From Gemmatimonadota bacterium (GTDB lineage Bacteria > Gemmatimonadota > Gemmatimonadetes > Gemmatimonadales > GWC2-71-9), in assembly GCA_003222115.1 (NCBI GenBank), contig QHUL01000061.1, positions 1-64,000 of the forward strand: 64,000 nucleotides of DNA. The letters run 5' to 3'. Positions 24,539 through 33,404 of this stretch are shown here, piece after piece. The first letter of the stretch is position 1. The number at the start of each line of letters is the position of its first letter. A program made the translations under genes and the position numbers. Under the pieces are notes generated by a model, which saw nothing but the letters and a program-made list of their open reading frames with translations, was not told the DNA's origin and did not search any database.

Positions 24539-26778
24539 GGGGGCGCCCCCGTCGCGTCCACCCACGCCTTGAAGTCCCCCACGTCGAAGCGTGCGTTGGC
24601 GTTGCCGAACACGTCGAGGTAGCCCAGCTGGTCCGCGTTGAGCGGCGTTGCAACGCCCAGGAGCTGCGCGACCACGTCCGCCGTGGTGAGCGGCTGCAGG
24701 AACACTGCCCGCACCGCGTATGGCCGATTCATGGGGAGCGTGATCCGGGTGTTCCGCGATAGTGTGTCCCCGAGCCACCCGCCCCAGATGTAGCCCGCCG
24801 TCGCGTCCACCGTCGCCGTGAGAGTGATCGCCGTTCCCTCAGGCACATAGGAGCCGCTCGGCGTCGCCGGGCTCACGTCGATGAGCCCGTTGTTGTTCGA
24901 GGCGACATAGACGAGCTGCCGGTCGCGGGCGAGGGGTGCCGTCAGCGTACCGCCCTGCGGCTGGCCGGTGATCATGTGCGTGGCCGCGCCGCCGTCCGAC
25001 CAGGGTGGCAGAAAGCGATAACGCGTCCGACCGTCGCTCGAGAGCTGCATGTCCGCGATGGAGACGGTGTGGGGCGAGAGGCTGTCCAGCATGTCCCGAA
25101 ACACGAAGTAGGGCGCGCCGTCGAATGACACCACGGCGGCCGTGTCGCTCCCCTTGACGACCGTCACGTTCCCGAACTGTAGGTAGAACGACATCGGACC
25201 GTTCGGCGGCGCGAGCTGCTTCAGTGAGTCCACCCCGAATCCCACGAACGTCCGGTCGGAGTTCTTCAGGGCCGCTGGGTTCGTGCGAAACGAGAAGCGG
25301 GGATTGTTCGTGATCCCCGGGTAGGGATCGCCGCCGTCGCCGCGGTTCGACGCCGCGGCGCTCGGGTTCGCGTCCAGATTGCCGAGCCCATCGGCCTGAA
25401 TCAGCTCGAGGCCGTGGATGGGTCCGTTCTGCACGCTGTTGTTGCCGAACGCCGTGCCGTTCGCCACCTGCTGCGCGTCCACGTGGTAGATGAGGAGCCC
25501 GCCGCCGCAAGACGCCGGAAACGGCACGCCGCTCACCTGGCAATGGATGCGGATCATGGCGCTGTCCGACTGCACCGGCTGGCGGTTCTCGAGCAGGAAG
25601 TATTCGCCGCGAGGATTCGGTCCCGTGGGCTGAACCACGAACGCCGTGTCGGACGTCGGTGCGGCACCGAAGGTGTCCACGCTGCTCACCGTGATCGGGG
25701 CGAGCGTGACCCACCCCAGCTCGTTGAGCGACCACGCGTCCATGCGCGACGGGGACAACCCTGTCGTGTAGTTGCCACTGCCCATCAGCCCGTATTCGCC
25801 GATCCCTTCCGAGCTGCCGTCCGTGCTGTAGAGGTCCGGCAACCCGAACCCATGGCCCGTTTCGTGGGCCACCGTGCCGATGGGCATGATCTGGGTGACA
25901 TCGCACCCCGTGACCCCGCCCAATCCACTCTCCAGGATGTAGTCCCTCACCCTGAAGAAGTGCAGCGGATCGCTCGGGTTGGGGTGGCTCGGGTTCACCT
26001 GGGTCGTGACGAAGTCCAGAGATGAGCGGTGCGACCACGCGTGGTTGTTCATCTGGCCGCCGCAGGCGCCGTCCTGCGCGGGCTGGATGAAGGCGACGAG
26101 GTCCACGTACCCATCCCCATCCGCGTCGTACTGGGAGAAGTCGATGCCTGCCTCGAGATTCTGCAGTGCCTCGCGCAGCCCGTTTTGCATCCGGGTGAAC
26201 GGGTCCGGAATCTGGCTGTTCGTGAACAGCCCGTTGCAGTTCGCATTCCCGGGGATCGGGTTGCCGCCACACGGTGGGGTCCCCGTGTAGACCACTTCAT
26301 TGTTCGCGAGCGTCGCGGGCCCGTAGGTCTGTCCCTGGATGTCCAGTTGGTTGTTCGACAGCTCCTGATAGTACGTGCGGTAGGTGTAGGGGCGGCCGAG
26401 TGGCGGCGTCGGGCTGTCAAACAGGACGTGGTCGTAGTCCGCAGGCAGATACGGCGACGCGGGACTATCCTTGAAGCGCAACATGACGACGGGGACGTTC
26501 AGGATACCGCTCACGACCTGAGGCCGGCTGGCCTGAGGTGTCCGCGGCAGCGCGAGCGGCGCGCCGGCCGCGAGCGGGGCGTTCAACATGCTGAAGGCGC
26601 GCTGACTGAGGAGCGCGGCGCGGTAGCGCCGCACCTCGCGCGCCCGCGTGCGCCACACGCCATTCGGCGAGAAGTCGAGGCCCGGAATCTCCCGACGCGG
26701 AGCGCGCCGCCCCTGCGCGTGGCCACGATGGGAAACGGCAACTGCTGGCTCAACTACTCTACCCGGCTCGCGAGACAA
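24535..26778 (-). CDS. M6-family secreted zinc metallopeptidase with dockerin-like C-terminus
   Basis: A protein of about 747 residues of the immune-inhibitor-A (M6) type. The zinc site is HETGHGFGLPD, followed by the GIGEYGLMGSGNY turn. A Ca2+-like site occurs at YDADGDGYVDLVAF. The C-terminus carries a beta-repeat-like region (TLTATVDATAGYIWGGWLGD) and a last 50 residues (LNADQLGYLDVFGNANARFD) that look like half of a dockerin. The start is unsure: the TTG at 26778 gives no proper hydrophobic signal before AQGRRAPRREIPGLDF, where a mature protein would be expected to begin. The signal region may be damaged, or a start in another frame may be used. Confidence 0.85.
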   Translation of the reverse strand: MSREPGRVVEPAVAVSHRGHAQGRRAPRREIPGLDFSPNGVWRTRAREVRRYRAALLSQRAFSMLNAPLAAGAPLALPRTPQASRPQVVSGILNVPVVMLRFKDSPASPYLPADYDHVLFDSPTPPLGRPYTYRTYYQELSNNQLDIQGQTYGPATLANNEVVYTGTPPCGGNPIPGNANCNGLFTNSQIPDPFTRMQNGLREALQNLEAGIDFSQYDADGDGYVDLVAFIQPAQDGACGGQMNNHAWSHRSSLDFVTTQVNPSHPNPSDPLHFFRVRDYILESGLGGVTGCDVTQIMPIGTVAHETGHGFGLPDLYSTDGSSEGIGEYGLMGSGNYTTGLSPSRMDAWSLNELGWVTLAPITVSSVDTFGAAPTSDTAFVVQPTGPNPRGEYFLLENRQPVQSDSAMIRIHCQVSGVPFPASCGGGLLIYHVDAQQVANGTAFGNNSVQNGPIHGLELIQADGLGNLDANPSAAASNRGDGGDPYPGITNNPRFSFRTNPAALKNSDRTFVGFGVDSLKQLAPPNGPMSFYLQFGNVTVVKGSDTAAVVSFDGAPYFVFRDMLDSLSPHTVSIADMQLSSDGRTRYRFLPPWSDGGAATHMITGQPQGGTLTAPLARDRQLVYVASNNNGLIDVSPATPSGSYVPEGTAITLTATVDATAGYIWGGWLGDTLSRNTRITLPMNRPYAVRAVFLQPLTTADVVAQLLGVATPLNADQLGYLDVFGNANARFDVGDFKAWVDATGAPP

Positions 26779-26820
26779 AGGTACCCTAGGCCGGCCCGCC
26801 CGCGGCCGCTGTGCGCTCTC

Positions 26821-28191
26821 TCACACCGCGTCCTGAAGGACTCCCTTCGGTCGGCGCAGCAGCACGAGCCCGGCACCCATGAATCCGACCACGCCGCCCA
26901 CGACCTTCGCTTCGAACGCGAGCGGGTTCGCGACGTCCGCGGCGGGGACGAAGGCCAGCCCGATGGAGAGCAGCACCGCGACGAGCCCCGCCCACCCCGC
27001 CGCCTGCCCGAGCGGCGTGCGCTCGCGCCGCAGCCGGAGGTACGCGGCGAAGAGGTACAGGTAGGGGATGAAGAACAGCACGATCGTCGTGTCCACGAGG
27101 GCGAGGTACGCGTCGTGCACGGTCGAGCCCGCGAGCCCCGCCACGACGAACACGGTGGCGACGCCGCCCTGCACCAACAGAGCCACGTAGGGCGTCTGCC
27201 AGCGCGGGTGCACCTTGCCGAAGGCGGGCGGGAGCACGCGATCCACCCCGGCGACGAAGGGAATCCGGGCCGTCCCGGCGATCCACGCGCCTACGCCCCC
27301 GAGGTTGCCGAGCGTCAGCAGGAGGGCGACGAGGGCGGCCGCGGGCGCGAGCCAGGGGGCGCCGAGTCGCTCGACGAGCGTGGCGGTCGCCTGCGGCATC
27401 CCGTTGGTGACGCTCACCGTCTCGGCGGGGAGGGCCACGAGCATCGCGGCGGTCCCCAGCACGTACATCACCACGACGCCGATCCCGGAGAGCACGATGC
27501 CGCGCCGCAGCGTCGCCACCGGGTCCCGGATCTCGTCGCCCAGCGTCGGCGCCAGCTCGAGCCCGGCGAACGCGAACGTCATGGTGGCGAACAGCGAGAG
27601 GAGCGGGAGATCGAGGTGTGCCGGCACGAGCGCCGCCGCCGTGAACGGCGTCGCGCTGCCGTGCGTCGCGAACGACCAGAGGGCGAGCAGCACGAAGATC
27701 GCCGCCGGCAGCCAGGTGCCGTACGCGCCCAGGTTCTGCACCCACTTGCCCACCCGCAGCCCAACTAGGTTCAGCCCCACCGCGATCCACAGGTTGCCGA
27801 GCGAAAACGCGGCGATGAACCACTTGTTCTCGGCGAGGTGCACGAACCCCGGCCCCCCGACGTAGGCCACGATCGCGCCACTCGTGAGCAGGAGCGACGG
27901 GTAGTAAACGAGGTTGTTCACCCAATAGCCCCAGCCGGCGAGAAACCCGTGACGCGGGCCGAACGCCCGGGTGGCCCAGCGATAGATGCCCCCTTCCCCG
28001 GGGTCGATGTCGGCGAGCTCGCGCACCGCCATCGCCGACGGCAGGAAGAAGATCACCATCGCGATCACCCACAGCACGAGGCTCGCCGGCCCGATGCGAC
28101 CAGCCGTCGTCAGCCAGCGCAGCCCGACGATCGCCGTGATGTTGAACAGCACGACGTCGCGGAGCGTCATGACCCGGGGGAGTTGCGTCAT
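26821..28191 (-). CDS. APC-superfamily amino acid permease
   Basis: A 456-residue transporter with about twelve membrane helices. The N-terminal helix region (DVVLFNITAIVGLRWLTTA), the early PGEGGIYRWATRAFGP loop and the FAFAGLELAP segment are typical of the amino acid/polyamine/organocation superfamily. It most likely imports or exchanges an amino acid. The substrate is not evident. It lies downstream of the PAP2 gene at 28331 on the same strand, separated by a multi-hairpin element. Confidence 0.9.
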   Translation of the reverse strand: MTQLPRVMTLRDVVLFNITAIVGLRWLTTAGRIGPASLVLWVIAMVIFFLPSAMAVRELADIDPGEGGIYRWATRAFGPRHGFLAGWGYWVNNLVYYPSLLLTSGAIVAYVGGPGFVHLAENKWFIAAFSLGNLWIAVGLNLVGLRVGKWVQNLGAYGTWLPAAIFVLLALWSFATHGSATPFTAAALVPAHLDLPLLSLFATMTFAFAGLELAPTLGDEIRDPVATLRRGIVLSGIGVVVMYVLGTAAMLVALPAETVSVTNGMPQATATLVERLGAPWLAPAAALVALLLTLGNLGGVGAWIAGTARIPFVAGVDRVLPPAFGKVHPRWQTPYVALLVQGGVATVFVVAGLAGSTVHDAYLALVDTTIVLFFIPYLYLFAAYLRLRRERTPLGQAAGWAGLVAVLLSIGLAFVPAADVANPLAFEAKVVGGVVGFMGAGLVLLRRPKGVLQDAV

Positions 28192-28220
28192 GGGCCCTCC
28201 AGGCTCCGGCGCCTGCCCTT

Positions 28221-28312
28221 CCCATCCTGAAGGATGGGCTCGGCATGTCGCAACGCTAAAGCGTGATGTGCTTCAGCACAGTGTTGTGCCGAGCCCACGC
28301 TTTCAGCGTGGG
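28221..28312. repeat. REP/BIME-like element with four small hairpins
   Basis: Four stem-loops occur in about 92 bases: CCCATCCT/AGGATGGG (28221-28238), ACGCT/AGCGT (28253-28264), TGTGCT/AGCACA (28267-28280) and CCCACGCT/AGCGTGGG (28294-28312). An 11-bp inverted repeat, TGGGCTCGGCA (28235-28245) and TGCCGAGCCCA (28287-28297), ties the outer hairpins together. The layout is that of paired REP sequences or a remnant of a hairpin-ended IS200/IS605-like element. No transposase is present. Confidence 0.6.
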
Positions 28313-28330
28313 AATTACCGACGCCCGCGC

Positions 28331-29056
28331 TCAAGGGCTCGTCGGGTGCACGGTCGCGCTGAGCCAGCCGATCCCGCTCCCCAGGGCCGCCCCGGCCGCC
28401 ACGTCGGTGGGAAAGTGCTTCCCGGCCGCCACCCGTAGCGCGCTTACGCCGACTGCGCCGGCGTACAGCAGAATCGCGTTGCGCGTCCGGTGGGGCAGAT
28501 GTTGGCGCCGCGCCAGCACGAGGTACGACGTCGCTGCTGCGAAGGCGAGCGACGCGTGGCCCGAGGGGAGCGACTGCTGGCTCTCGCGATCCGCGGCGGC
28601 CGCCGCGGCACCGCTCGTGTAGAGCACCGGCCGCTTCCGCCGGATCACGACCTTGAGCCACTCGGTCGAGGCCGCGGTCCACGCCGCCGCGTTCGCCAGC
28701 ATCACGAAGTTGCCCCGCGCTTGCCGGGCCGGGAGCCCTTGCAGCGAGGCGAACGCCGTGAGGCCAGCCACCCCGGCGAGCAGGGCGGTGCTCGCCGTGC
28801 CGGCGCCATCGGAAAAGGTGTGCAGCGCCGAACGGTCCACCGTCGGTATAGTCGCCGGGTCGCACGGCGCAGTCGAGCCACATGAAGGCGGTCCCTTGGG
28901 CAGGTCCAGGACTGTTGGCAGGACGAACAGCGCGCCGGCGGCGCCAACGCTCGCGGCGTCCCACCACGAGGCGCGATAGATCGGGCCCGCCTGCGCGTGC
29001 GCCCGCGCGCGCGGGACGGCGAACAACAGCATCCAGGCAACGGCCGACCACCGCAT
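28331..29056 (-). CDS. PAP2-family membrane phosphatase, secreted or membrane-anchored
   Basis: A 241-residue PAP2 (type 2 phosphatidic acid phosphatase) protein. The three active-site motifs are visible: KVVIRRKRP, SLPSGHAS and RVAAGKHFPTD. An N-terminal signal or helix (VAWMLLFAVPRARAHAQA) is followed by several hydrophobic helices. The enzyme should remove phosphate from lipid phosphates on the outer side of the inner membrane. It diverges from the serine palmitoyltransferase operon across 145 bases and may belong functionally to lipid metabolism. Confidence 0.9.
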   Translation of the reverse strand: MRWSAVAWMLLFAVPRARAHAQAGPIYRASWWDAASVGAAGALFVLPTVLDLPKGPPSCGSTAPCDPATIPTVDRSALHTFSDGAGTASTALLAGVAGLTAFASLQGLPARQARGNFVMLANAAAWTAASTEWLKVVIRRKRPVLYTSGAAAAAADRESQQSLPSGHASLAFAAATSYLVLARRQHLPHRTRNAILLYAGAVGVSALRVAAGKHFPTDVAAGAALGSGIGWLSATVHPTSP

Positions 29057-29133
29057 TGCGGCGCTCCGCGAACGGGAAGGCCATCAAGTTACGTTGTCGC
29101 GGCGACACGTGCTAAGTCTCGCGCCCGCGACAC

Positions 29134-29162
29134 CTTGCGGTTTTGCGACCGCCCCGCTAACC
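29134..29162 (+). promoter_or_regulatory. Promoter candidate of the sphingolipid operon
   Basis: TTGCGG (29134-29139) and TAACCT (29157-29162) are separated by 17 bases, about 40 bases before the GTG start of serine palmitoyltransferase. No dyad operator is evident in the 145-base divergent gap. Confidence 0.5.
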
Positions 29163-29201
29163 TGTACCCTGCCTTTTCCCATCAAACGCCCTGGGGGCCC
29201 C

Positions 29202-30410
29202 GTGAGTACCGAGACCCTGCAGCACGTCGCACTATTCGAAAAGTGCCGCACATTCCTTCCGAAGGCCCGCGAGGTTCAGGCGGCGGGCCTGCACGCGTGG
29301 TACAAGCCGATCTCCCGCTCCGAAGACACCGTCGTCGTCATCGAAGGCAAAGAGCGGATCATGATGGGCTCCAACAACTATTTGGGGCTCACACACCACC
29401 CGGACGTGCTCGCCGCCGCCAAGTCGGCGCTCGATCGCTACGGCTCGGGGTGCACGGGGAGCCGGCTCTTGAACGGCACCCTCGACCTGCACGTGCAGCT
29501 CGAGGCCGAGCTCGCCGAGTTCTTCGGCAAAGAGGCGTGCGTCGTCTTCTCCACGGGCTACCAGGCGAACCTGGGCGTGGTCTCGGGCTTGGTGGGGCGC
29601 GGGGATCTGGTGTTCCTCGACAAGCTGGACCACGCTTCCATCGTCGACGGCGCCAAGCTGGCGTTCGGCGAAACGCAGCGGTTCGCGCACGGCGATCTGG
29701 CCGAGCTCGAGCGCCGGCTCCAGAAGGCGCCCGCCAGCATCGGCAAGATGATCATCGTGGACGGCGTGTACTCGATGGAGGGCGACATCGCCGACGTCCC
29801 GGCCCTGCTCAAGATCTCGCAGCGGCACGGCGCGGTGCTCGCGGTCGACGACGCGCACGCGGTGGGCGTACTCGGCCCCAAGGGCGACGGCACCGCCGCC
29901 CACTTCGGCCTGGCGGACGAGGTGGACCTGATCGTCGGCACGTTCTCGAAGTCGCTTGCGTCCATCGGCGGCTTCCTGGTGGGACCCGAGGCCGTGATCA
30001 CCTACCTGCGCTACAACGCCCGGCCGCTGGTCTTCACGGCTGCCCTGCCGCCGTCCAACACCGCCGGCGTGCTGGCCGCCCTGCGCGTCATGCAGCGCGA
30101 GCCGGAGCGCCGCGAGCGTCTGTGGCACAACGCGCACCGCATCCAGGACGGCCTCCGCTCGCTGGGCTTCGACATCGGCACGACGGAGACACCCATCATT
30201 CCGTTCCTCATCGGCGAGTTCGAGAAGACGCTGATCTTCTGGCGCAAGCTGTTCGACGCCGGCGTGTTCACGAACCCCGTGGTGCCGCCGGCACTGCCGC
30301 CGTCGCGCTGCCGCCTGCGGACCAGCGTGATGGCCACGCACACGGACGACCAGATCGACTACGCGCTCGAGACCTTCGGCAGGCTCGGAAAAGAGTTGGG
30401 GGTCGTCTGA
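29202..30410 (+). CDS. spt: Serine palmitoyltransferase (alpha-oxoamine synthase)
   Basis: A 402-residue PLP enzyme of the alpha-oxoamine synthase family, which condenses an amino acid with an acyl-thioester. Fold motifs are MGSNNYLGLTHHP (about 55), GSGCTGSRLLNGT, DDAHAVGVLG (about 216) and the PLP-lysine segment GTFSKSLASIGGF (Lys250). The Ser-rich GTFSKS form is closer to serine palmitoyltransferases than to 8-amino-7-oxononanoate synthase or glycine C-acetyltransferase, which usually read GTLGKA. The cytoplasmic product would be 3-ketosphinganine. GTG 29202 (VSTETLQHVA) is chosen as the start. Downstream genes for an acyltransferase and a reductase support the sphingolipid role. No dedicated acyl-carrier protein gene is seen next to it. 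Confidence 0.85.
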   Translation: MSTETLQHVALFEKCRTFLPKAREVQAAGLHAWYKPISRSEDTVVVIEGKERIMMGSNNYLGLTHHPDVLAAAKSALDRYGSGCTGSRLLNGTLDLHVQLEAELAEFFGKEACVVFSTGYQANLGVVSGLVGRGDLVFLDKLDHASIVDGAKLAFGETQRFAHGDLAELERRLQKAPASIGKMIIVDGVYSMEGDIADVPALLKISQRHGAVLAVDDAHAVGVLGPKGDGTAAHFGLADEVDLIVGTFSKSLASIGGFLVGPEAVITYLRYNARPLVFTAALPPSNTAGVLAALRVMQREPERRERLWHNAHRIQDGLRSLGFDIGTTETPIIPFLIGEFEKTLIFWRKLFDAGVFTNPVVPPALPPSRCRLRTSVMATHTDDQIDYALETFGRLGKELGVV

Positions 30411-30415
30411 GCGCT

Positions 30416-31522
30416 GTGCGGATCGCGCCCGTCTCGAACGGGCGCGGTCTCGAACGTTTTATCGCCTTTCCCTACGACCATCACCGCGGCGACCCGCAGT
30501 GGGTCGCTCCGCTGCGGATGGACGTGCGCACGCTGCTCTCCCCCAAGAAGAACCCCTTCTTCCGACACGCCGAAGCGCAGTACTTCGTCGCCCAGTCGGA
30601 AGGGCGGACCGTTGGGCGGATCGCCGCCATCAAGAACGACGCGCATAACCGCGAGCACCACGACCGCGTCGGGTTCTACGGCTTCTTCGAGTCGGTGAAC
30701 GACCAAACGCTCGCCGACGCGCTGTTCGACACCGCCGCCCAGTGGCTGCGCCACAAGGGCTGCGACACGATGCGCGGCCCGATGAGTCCGTCGATCAACG
30801 ACGAGTGCGGGCTCCTGGTGCATGGTTTCGAGACGCCCCCCACGCTGATGATGCCCCACAACCCGCCGTACTACGTCACCCTGCACGAGCGCTACGGGTT
30901 CACCAAGGCGAAAGACCTGATCGCCGTTGAGAACACGAGCGATCACATGCCCGAGCGCCTGGTGCGCGGCGCCAAGCTCGTGGCCGAGCGCAGGGGCATC
31001 ACCCTGCGGGCGCTCGACATGAAGCGGTTCGCCGAGGAAGTGGAGCTCGTCAAGGCGCTCTACAACCAGGCGTGGGAGAAGAACTGGGGCTTCGTCCCCC
31101 TGACGGACGCGGAGATCGACCACCTCGCGAAACAATTGAAGCCGGTCGTCGTACCGGAGTTCGTCTGCTTCGCCGAGCGGGCGGGCAAAGTGATCGGGTT
31201 CGCGGTCGCGCTCCCCGACATGAACGTGGCCCTCAAGCACAACCCGTCCGGCCGCCTGTTCCCCGGCATCCTCAAGGTCCTCTGGCACGCGCGCCGCATC
31301 CATCGCCTCCGAGTGCTCTTGCTCGGCGTGCTCCCTGAGTATCGTGGGACCGGCGTGGACGCGCTGATGTACCACTGGATCTGGGAAAAGGCCAACGCCA
31401 AGGGCTACACCTGGGGCGAAGGAGGCTGGATCCTGGAAGACAACCCCGCGATGGTGAACGGCGCGCGGCAGCTTGGCTTCGTCCCGTACAAGACGTATCG
31501 GATCTACGACAAGCCGCTGTGA
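30416..31522 (+). CDS. GNAT-like N-acyltransferase, probable bacterial ceramide synthase
   Basis: A 368-residue protein of the large GNAT-like family found beside bacterial serine palmitoyltransferases. Family landmarks are FPYDHHRGDPQWVAPLRMDV at the N-terminus, FFRHAEAQYFVAQSEGRTVG, and MRGPMSPSINDECGLLV. The acyl-CoA site region LLGVLPEYRGTGVDALMY (about 305) is at the usual place. In Caulobacter the matching enzyme, bCerS, N-acylates the sphingoid base. The GTG at 30416 lies 5 bases after the spt stop. It ends with a 4-base overlap (GTGA) into the reductase gene. The role is inferred from family plus context. Confidence 0.8.
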   Translation: MRIAPVSNGRGLERFIAFPYDHHRGDPQWVAPLRMDVRTLLSPKKNPFFRHAEAQYFVAQSEGRTVGRIAAIKNDAHNREHHDRVGFYGFFESVNDQTLADALFDTAAQWLRHKGCDTMRGPMSPSINDECGLLVHGFETPPTLMMPHNPPYYVTLHERYGFTKAKDLIAVENTSDHMPERLVRGAKLVAERRGITLRALDMKRFAEEVELVKALYNQAWEKNWGFVPLTDAEIDHLAKQLKPVVVPEFVCFAERAGKVIGFAVALPDMNVALKHNPSGRLFPGILKVLWHARRIHRLRVLLLGVLPEYRGTGVDALMYHWIWEKANAKGYTWGEGGWILEDNPAMVNGARQLGFVPYKTYRIYDKPL

Positions 31523-32487
31523 GGGCCTTCGTCACGGGCGGCACGGGCTTCGTCGGCGCGCACCTCGTGCGGGCGCTCGTGGCCCGCGGCGACGAGGTCA
31601 CGTGTCTGGTGCGCACCCCGACCAAGGCCCAGGCCCTCGGCTGGCGCGGGGTGCGAATCGTGCGCGGCGACCTGGACGACGCGCGGGCGCTGCGCGAAGG
31701 AGCGGCGGGGGCGGAGGTCGTCTATCACGTCGCGGGGCGCATCAGCGCCCGCACGGCCGAGGAGTTCATGGCGGCGAACCGCGACGGCACGGCGAACCTG
31801 CTCGAGGCGGCCGCCGACGCTCCCCCGCGCCGCTTCGTGCTCGTCTCCTCGCTCGCCGCCGCGGGTCCGACGACGCGCGGCCACCCGGTAGACGAGCGCC
31901 GCCCGCCGGCGCCCGTCAGCGACTACGGGCGCTCCAAGCTCGCGGCGGAAGTGCTGGTGCGGGCGATGCGGTTCCCCTGGACCATTGTGCGCCCGCCCAT
32001 CGTGTACGGCGAATGGGATCACGGGGTCCTCACGGCGTTCAAGCTGGTGCGGGTGGGGGTGGTGCCACGATTCGGTGACGGCTCGCAGGAGCTGTCGGTC
32101 ATCTATGCGGGGGACCTCGCCGAGGCATTGATCGCGGCAGGCTCCACCCCGGCAACGGCGAACCGGATCTACTTCGCGGCGCACCCCGTGGCGACGAGCA
32201 GCACGGACCTCATCCAGGCGATCGGACGGGCGCTCGGCAAGACGCCGCGGCTGCTGCACATTCCGGGGCCGGTCGCGCGCGCGATCCTGTGGACGATCGG
32301 GAGCGCCGCGCGACTCACCGGTCGCTCCACGATCCTTTCGGCCGACAAAGCCGAAGACTTCCTCGCGGCGGCCTGGACATGCCGCGCCGACGCACTGGAG
32401 CGGGACACGGGATGGCGGGCGCGCGTGGACCTGGAGACGGGGCTACGGCGCACCGCCGAGTGGTATCGCACGGAGGGATGGCTCTGA
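31519..32487 (+). CDS. Extended SDR NAD(P)-dependent reductase, probable ceramide reductase (CerR-like)
   Basis: A 322-residue NAD-dependent epimerase/dehydratase-type protein. The dinucleotide motif is TGGTGFVGAHL (residues 6-16), the catalytic pair YGRSK follows VSDYGRSKLAAE (about 135), and Ser is in VLVSSLAAAG. In the bacterial ceramide route, CerR of this type reduces the 3-keto group, and the gene position right after the acyltransferase fits that role. It overlaps the preceding stop (GTGA) and its own 3' end overlaps the PAP2 gene by 10 bases. Two further homologues lie at 42723 and 44659. Confidence 0.82.
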   Translation: MRAFVTGGTGFVGAHLVRALVARGDEVTCLVRTPTKAQALGWRGVRIVRGDLDDARALREGAAGAEVVYHVAGRISARTAEEFMAANRDGTANLLEAAADAPPRRFVLVSSLAAAGPTTRGHPVDERRPPAPVSDYGRSKLAAEVLVRAMRFPWTIVRPPIVYGEWDHGVLTAFKLVRVGVVPRFGDGSQELSVIYAGDLAEALIAAGSTPATANRIYFAAHPVATSSTDLIQAIGRALGKTPRLLHIPGPVARAILWTIGSAARLTGRSTILSADKAEDFLAAAWTCRADALERDTGWRARVDLETGLRRTAEWYRTEGWL

Positions 32488-33404
32488 CACCCGACACGCG
32501 GGACTGGCTGGGGCGACTCGCTCCGGTGGACGTCGCCACGTTGCTCTATCTTGCCGGCGCGACCGGGGCGGTGCTCGCGTTCACCGGCGAAGACCACGCC
32601 GGGTGGGATTCGCTGATGGTCGCGAACGCCCTGCTCCTGGTGCTCGTGCTCCTCGCCCCCCGTGCCCGGGAGGGAGGCCCGGTGGGCCGCTTTCTCGGCG
32701 ACTGGTACCCGATGCTGCTCCTGGGCGGGCTCTACGCCGAGGTGGGCGTCGTCAACGTCGATCTCGGCTACCAGCACGACCTCGCGATCCAGCGCCTCGA
32801 GCTGCTGGTGTTCGGCTCCCAGGTCTCCTACCGCTGGATCCGTGAGATGCCGAGCCCCGTGCTGTCCTGGCTGCTGCACACCTGCTACCTCGCGTACTAC
32901 GCGATCCTCTACGGATCCCCGCTTGGCCTCTGGTTCTCCGGCCGCCGCGACCCGGCGCGGCGCACCATCTTCGCGGTCATGGTGACGTTCTACCTCTGCT
33001 ACGTCATGTTCCTGTTCTTCCCGGTGGCCGGTCCCCGTTACGCGTTCGAGCAGGCCCACAATGCGGCGACCGCCGTGTGGCCGGCACAGCTCACAGATCG
33101 GGTGCTCGACCTGGGCGACTCCTGGGGCGCCGCGTTTCCGTCCTCCCACGTCGCGGCCGCGGTCGTCGCGGCCCTGTGCGCGCTGCGCTACTGGCGGCCC
33201 CTCGGCCTCGGGCTGACGCCCCTCACCCTGGGGCTCATCGCCGCCGTGGTGTACGGCCAGTTCCACTACGCCGTGGACGCGCTGGCGGGGCTGATCGTGG
33301 CGGGGGCCGTGCTGGCGTCGCTGCGCTGGGCCGTGTCCCGCGAGCAGTTCGCGGCGAGGCCGCTCCCGCGCCGCGTGTGGGAAGCCGGCCCGAGCCGCGC
33401 CTAA
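32478..33404 (+). CDS. Aur1/PAP2-type membrane transferase, candidate ceramide head-group transferase
   Basis: A 308-residue polytopic protein with about six to seven helices. PAP2 motifs are [12 protein letters not shown] (about 216) and [13 protein letters not shown] (about 255). The preceding [13 protein letters not shown] motif matches the inositolphosphotransferase (Aur1/Ipt1) branch of PAP2 proteins rather than simple phosphatases. In fungi Aur1 moves phosphoinositol from phosphatidylinositol to ceramide. A similar transfer would complete the operon, but a phosphatase role is possible. The ATG at 32478 follows GGAGG almost directly. It meets the CDP-alcohol phosphotransferase gene tail to tail with a 4-base overlap. 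Confidence 0.78.
   Translation: MALTPDTRDWLGRLAPVDVATLLYLAGATGAVLAFTGEDHAGWDSLMVANALLLVLVLLAPRAREGGPVGRFLGDWYPMLLLGGLYAEVGVVNVDLGYQHDLAIQRLELLVFGSQVSYRWIREMPSPVLSWLLHTCYLAYYAILYGSPLGLWFSGRRDPARRTIFAVMVTFYLCYVMFLFFPVAGPRYAFEQAHNAATAVWPAQLTDRVLDLGDSWGAAFPSSHVAAAVVAALCALRYWRPLGLGLTPLTLGLIAAVVYGQFHYAVDALAGLIVAGAVLASLRWAVSREQFAARPLPRRVWEAGPSRA

Noticed and set aside
28221-28312. A small CRISPR or tRNA-like element
   Set aside because: The stems differ in sequence and there are no spacer units or cloverleaf. A REP-like element fits better.
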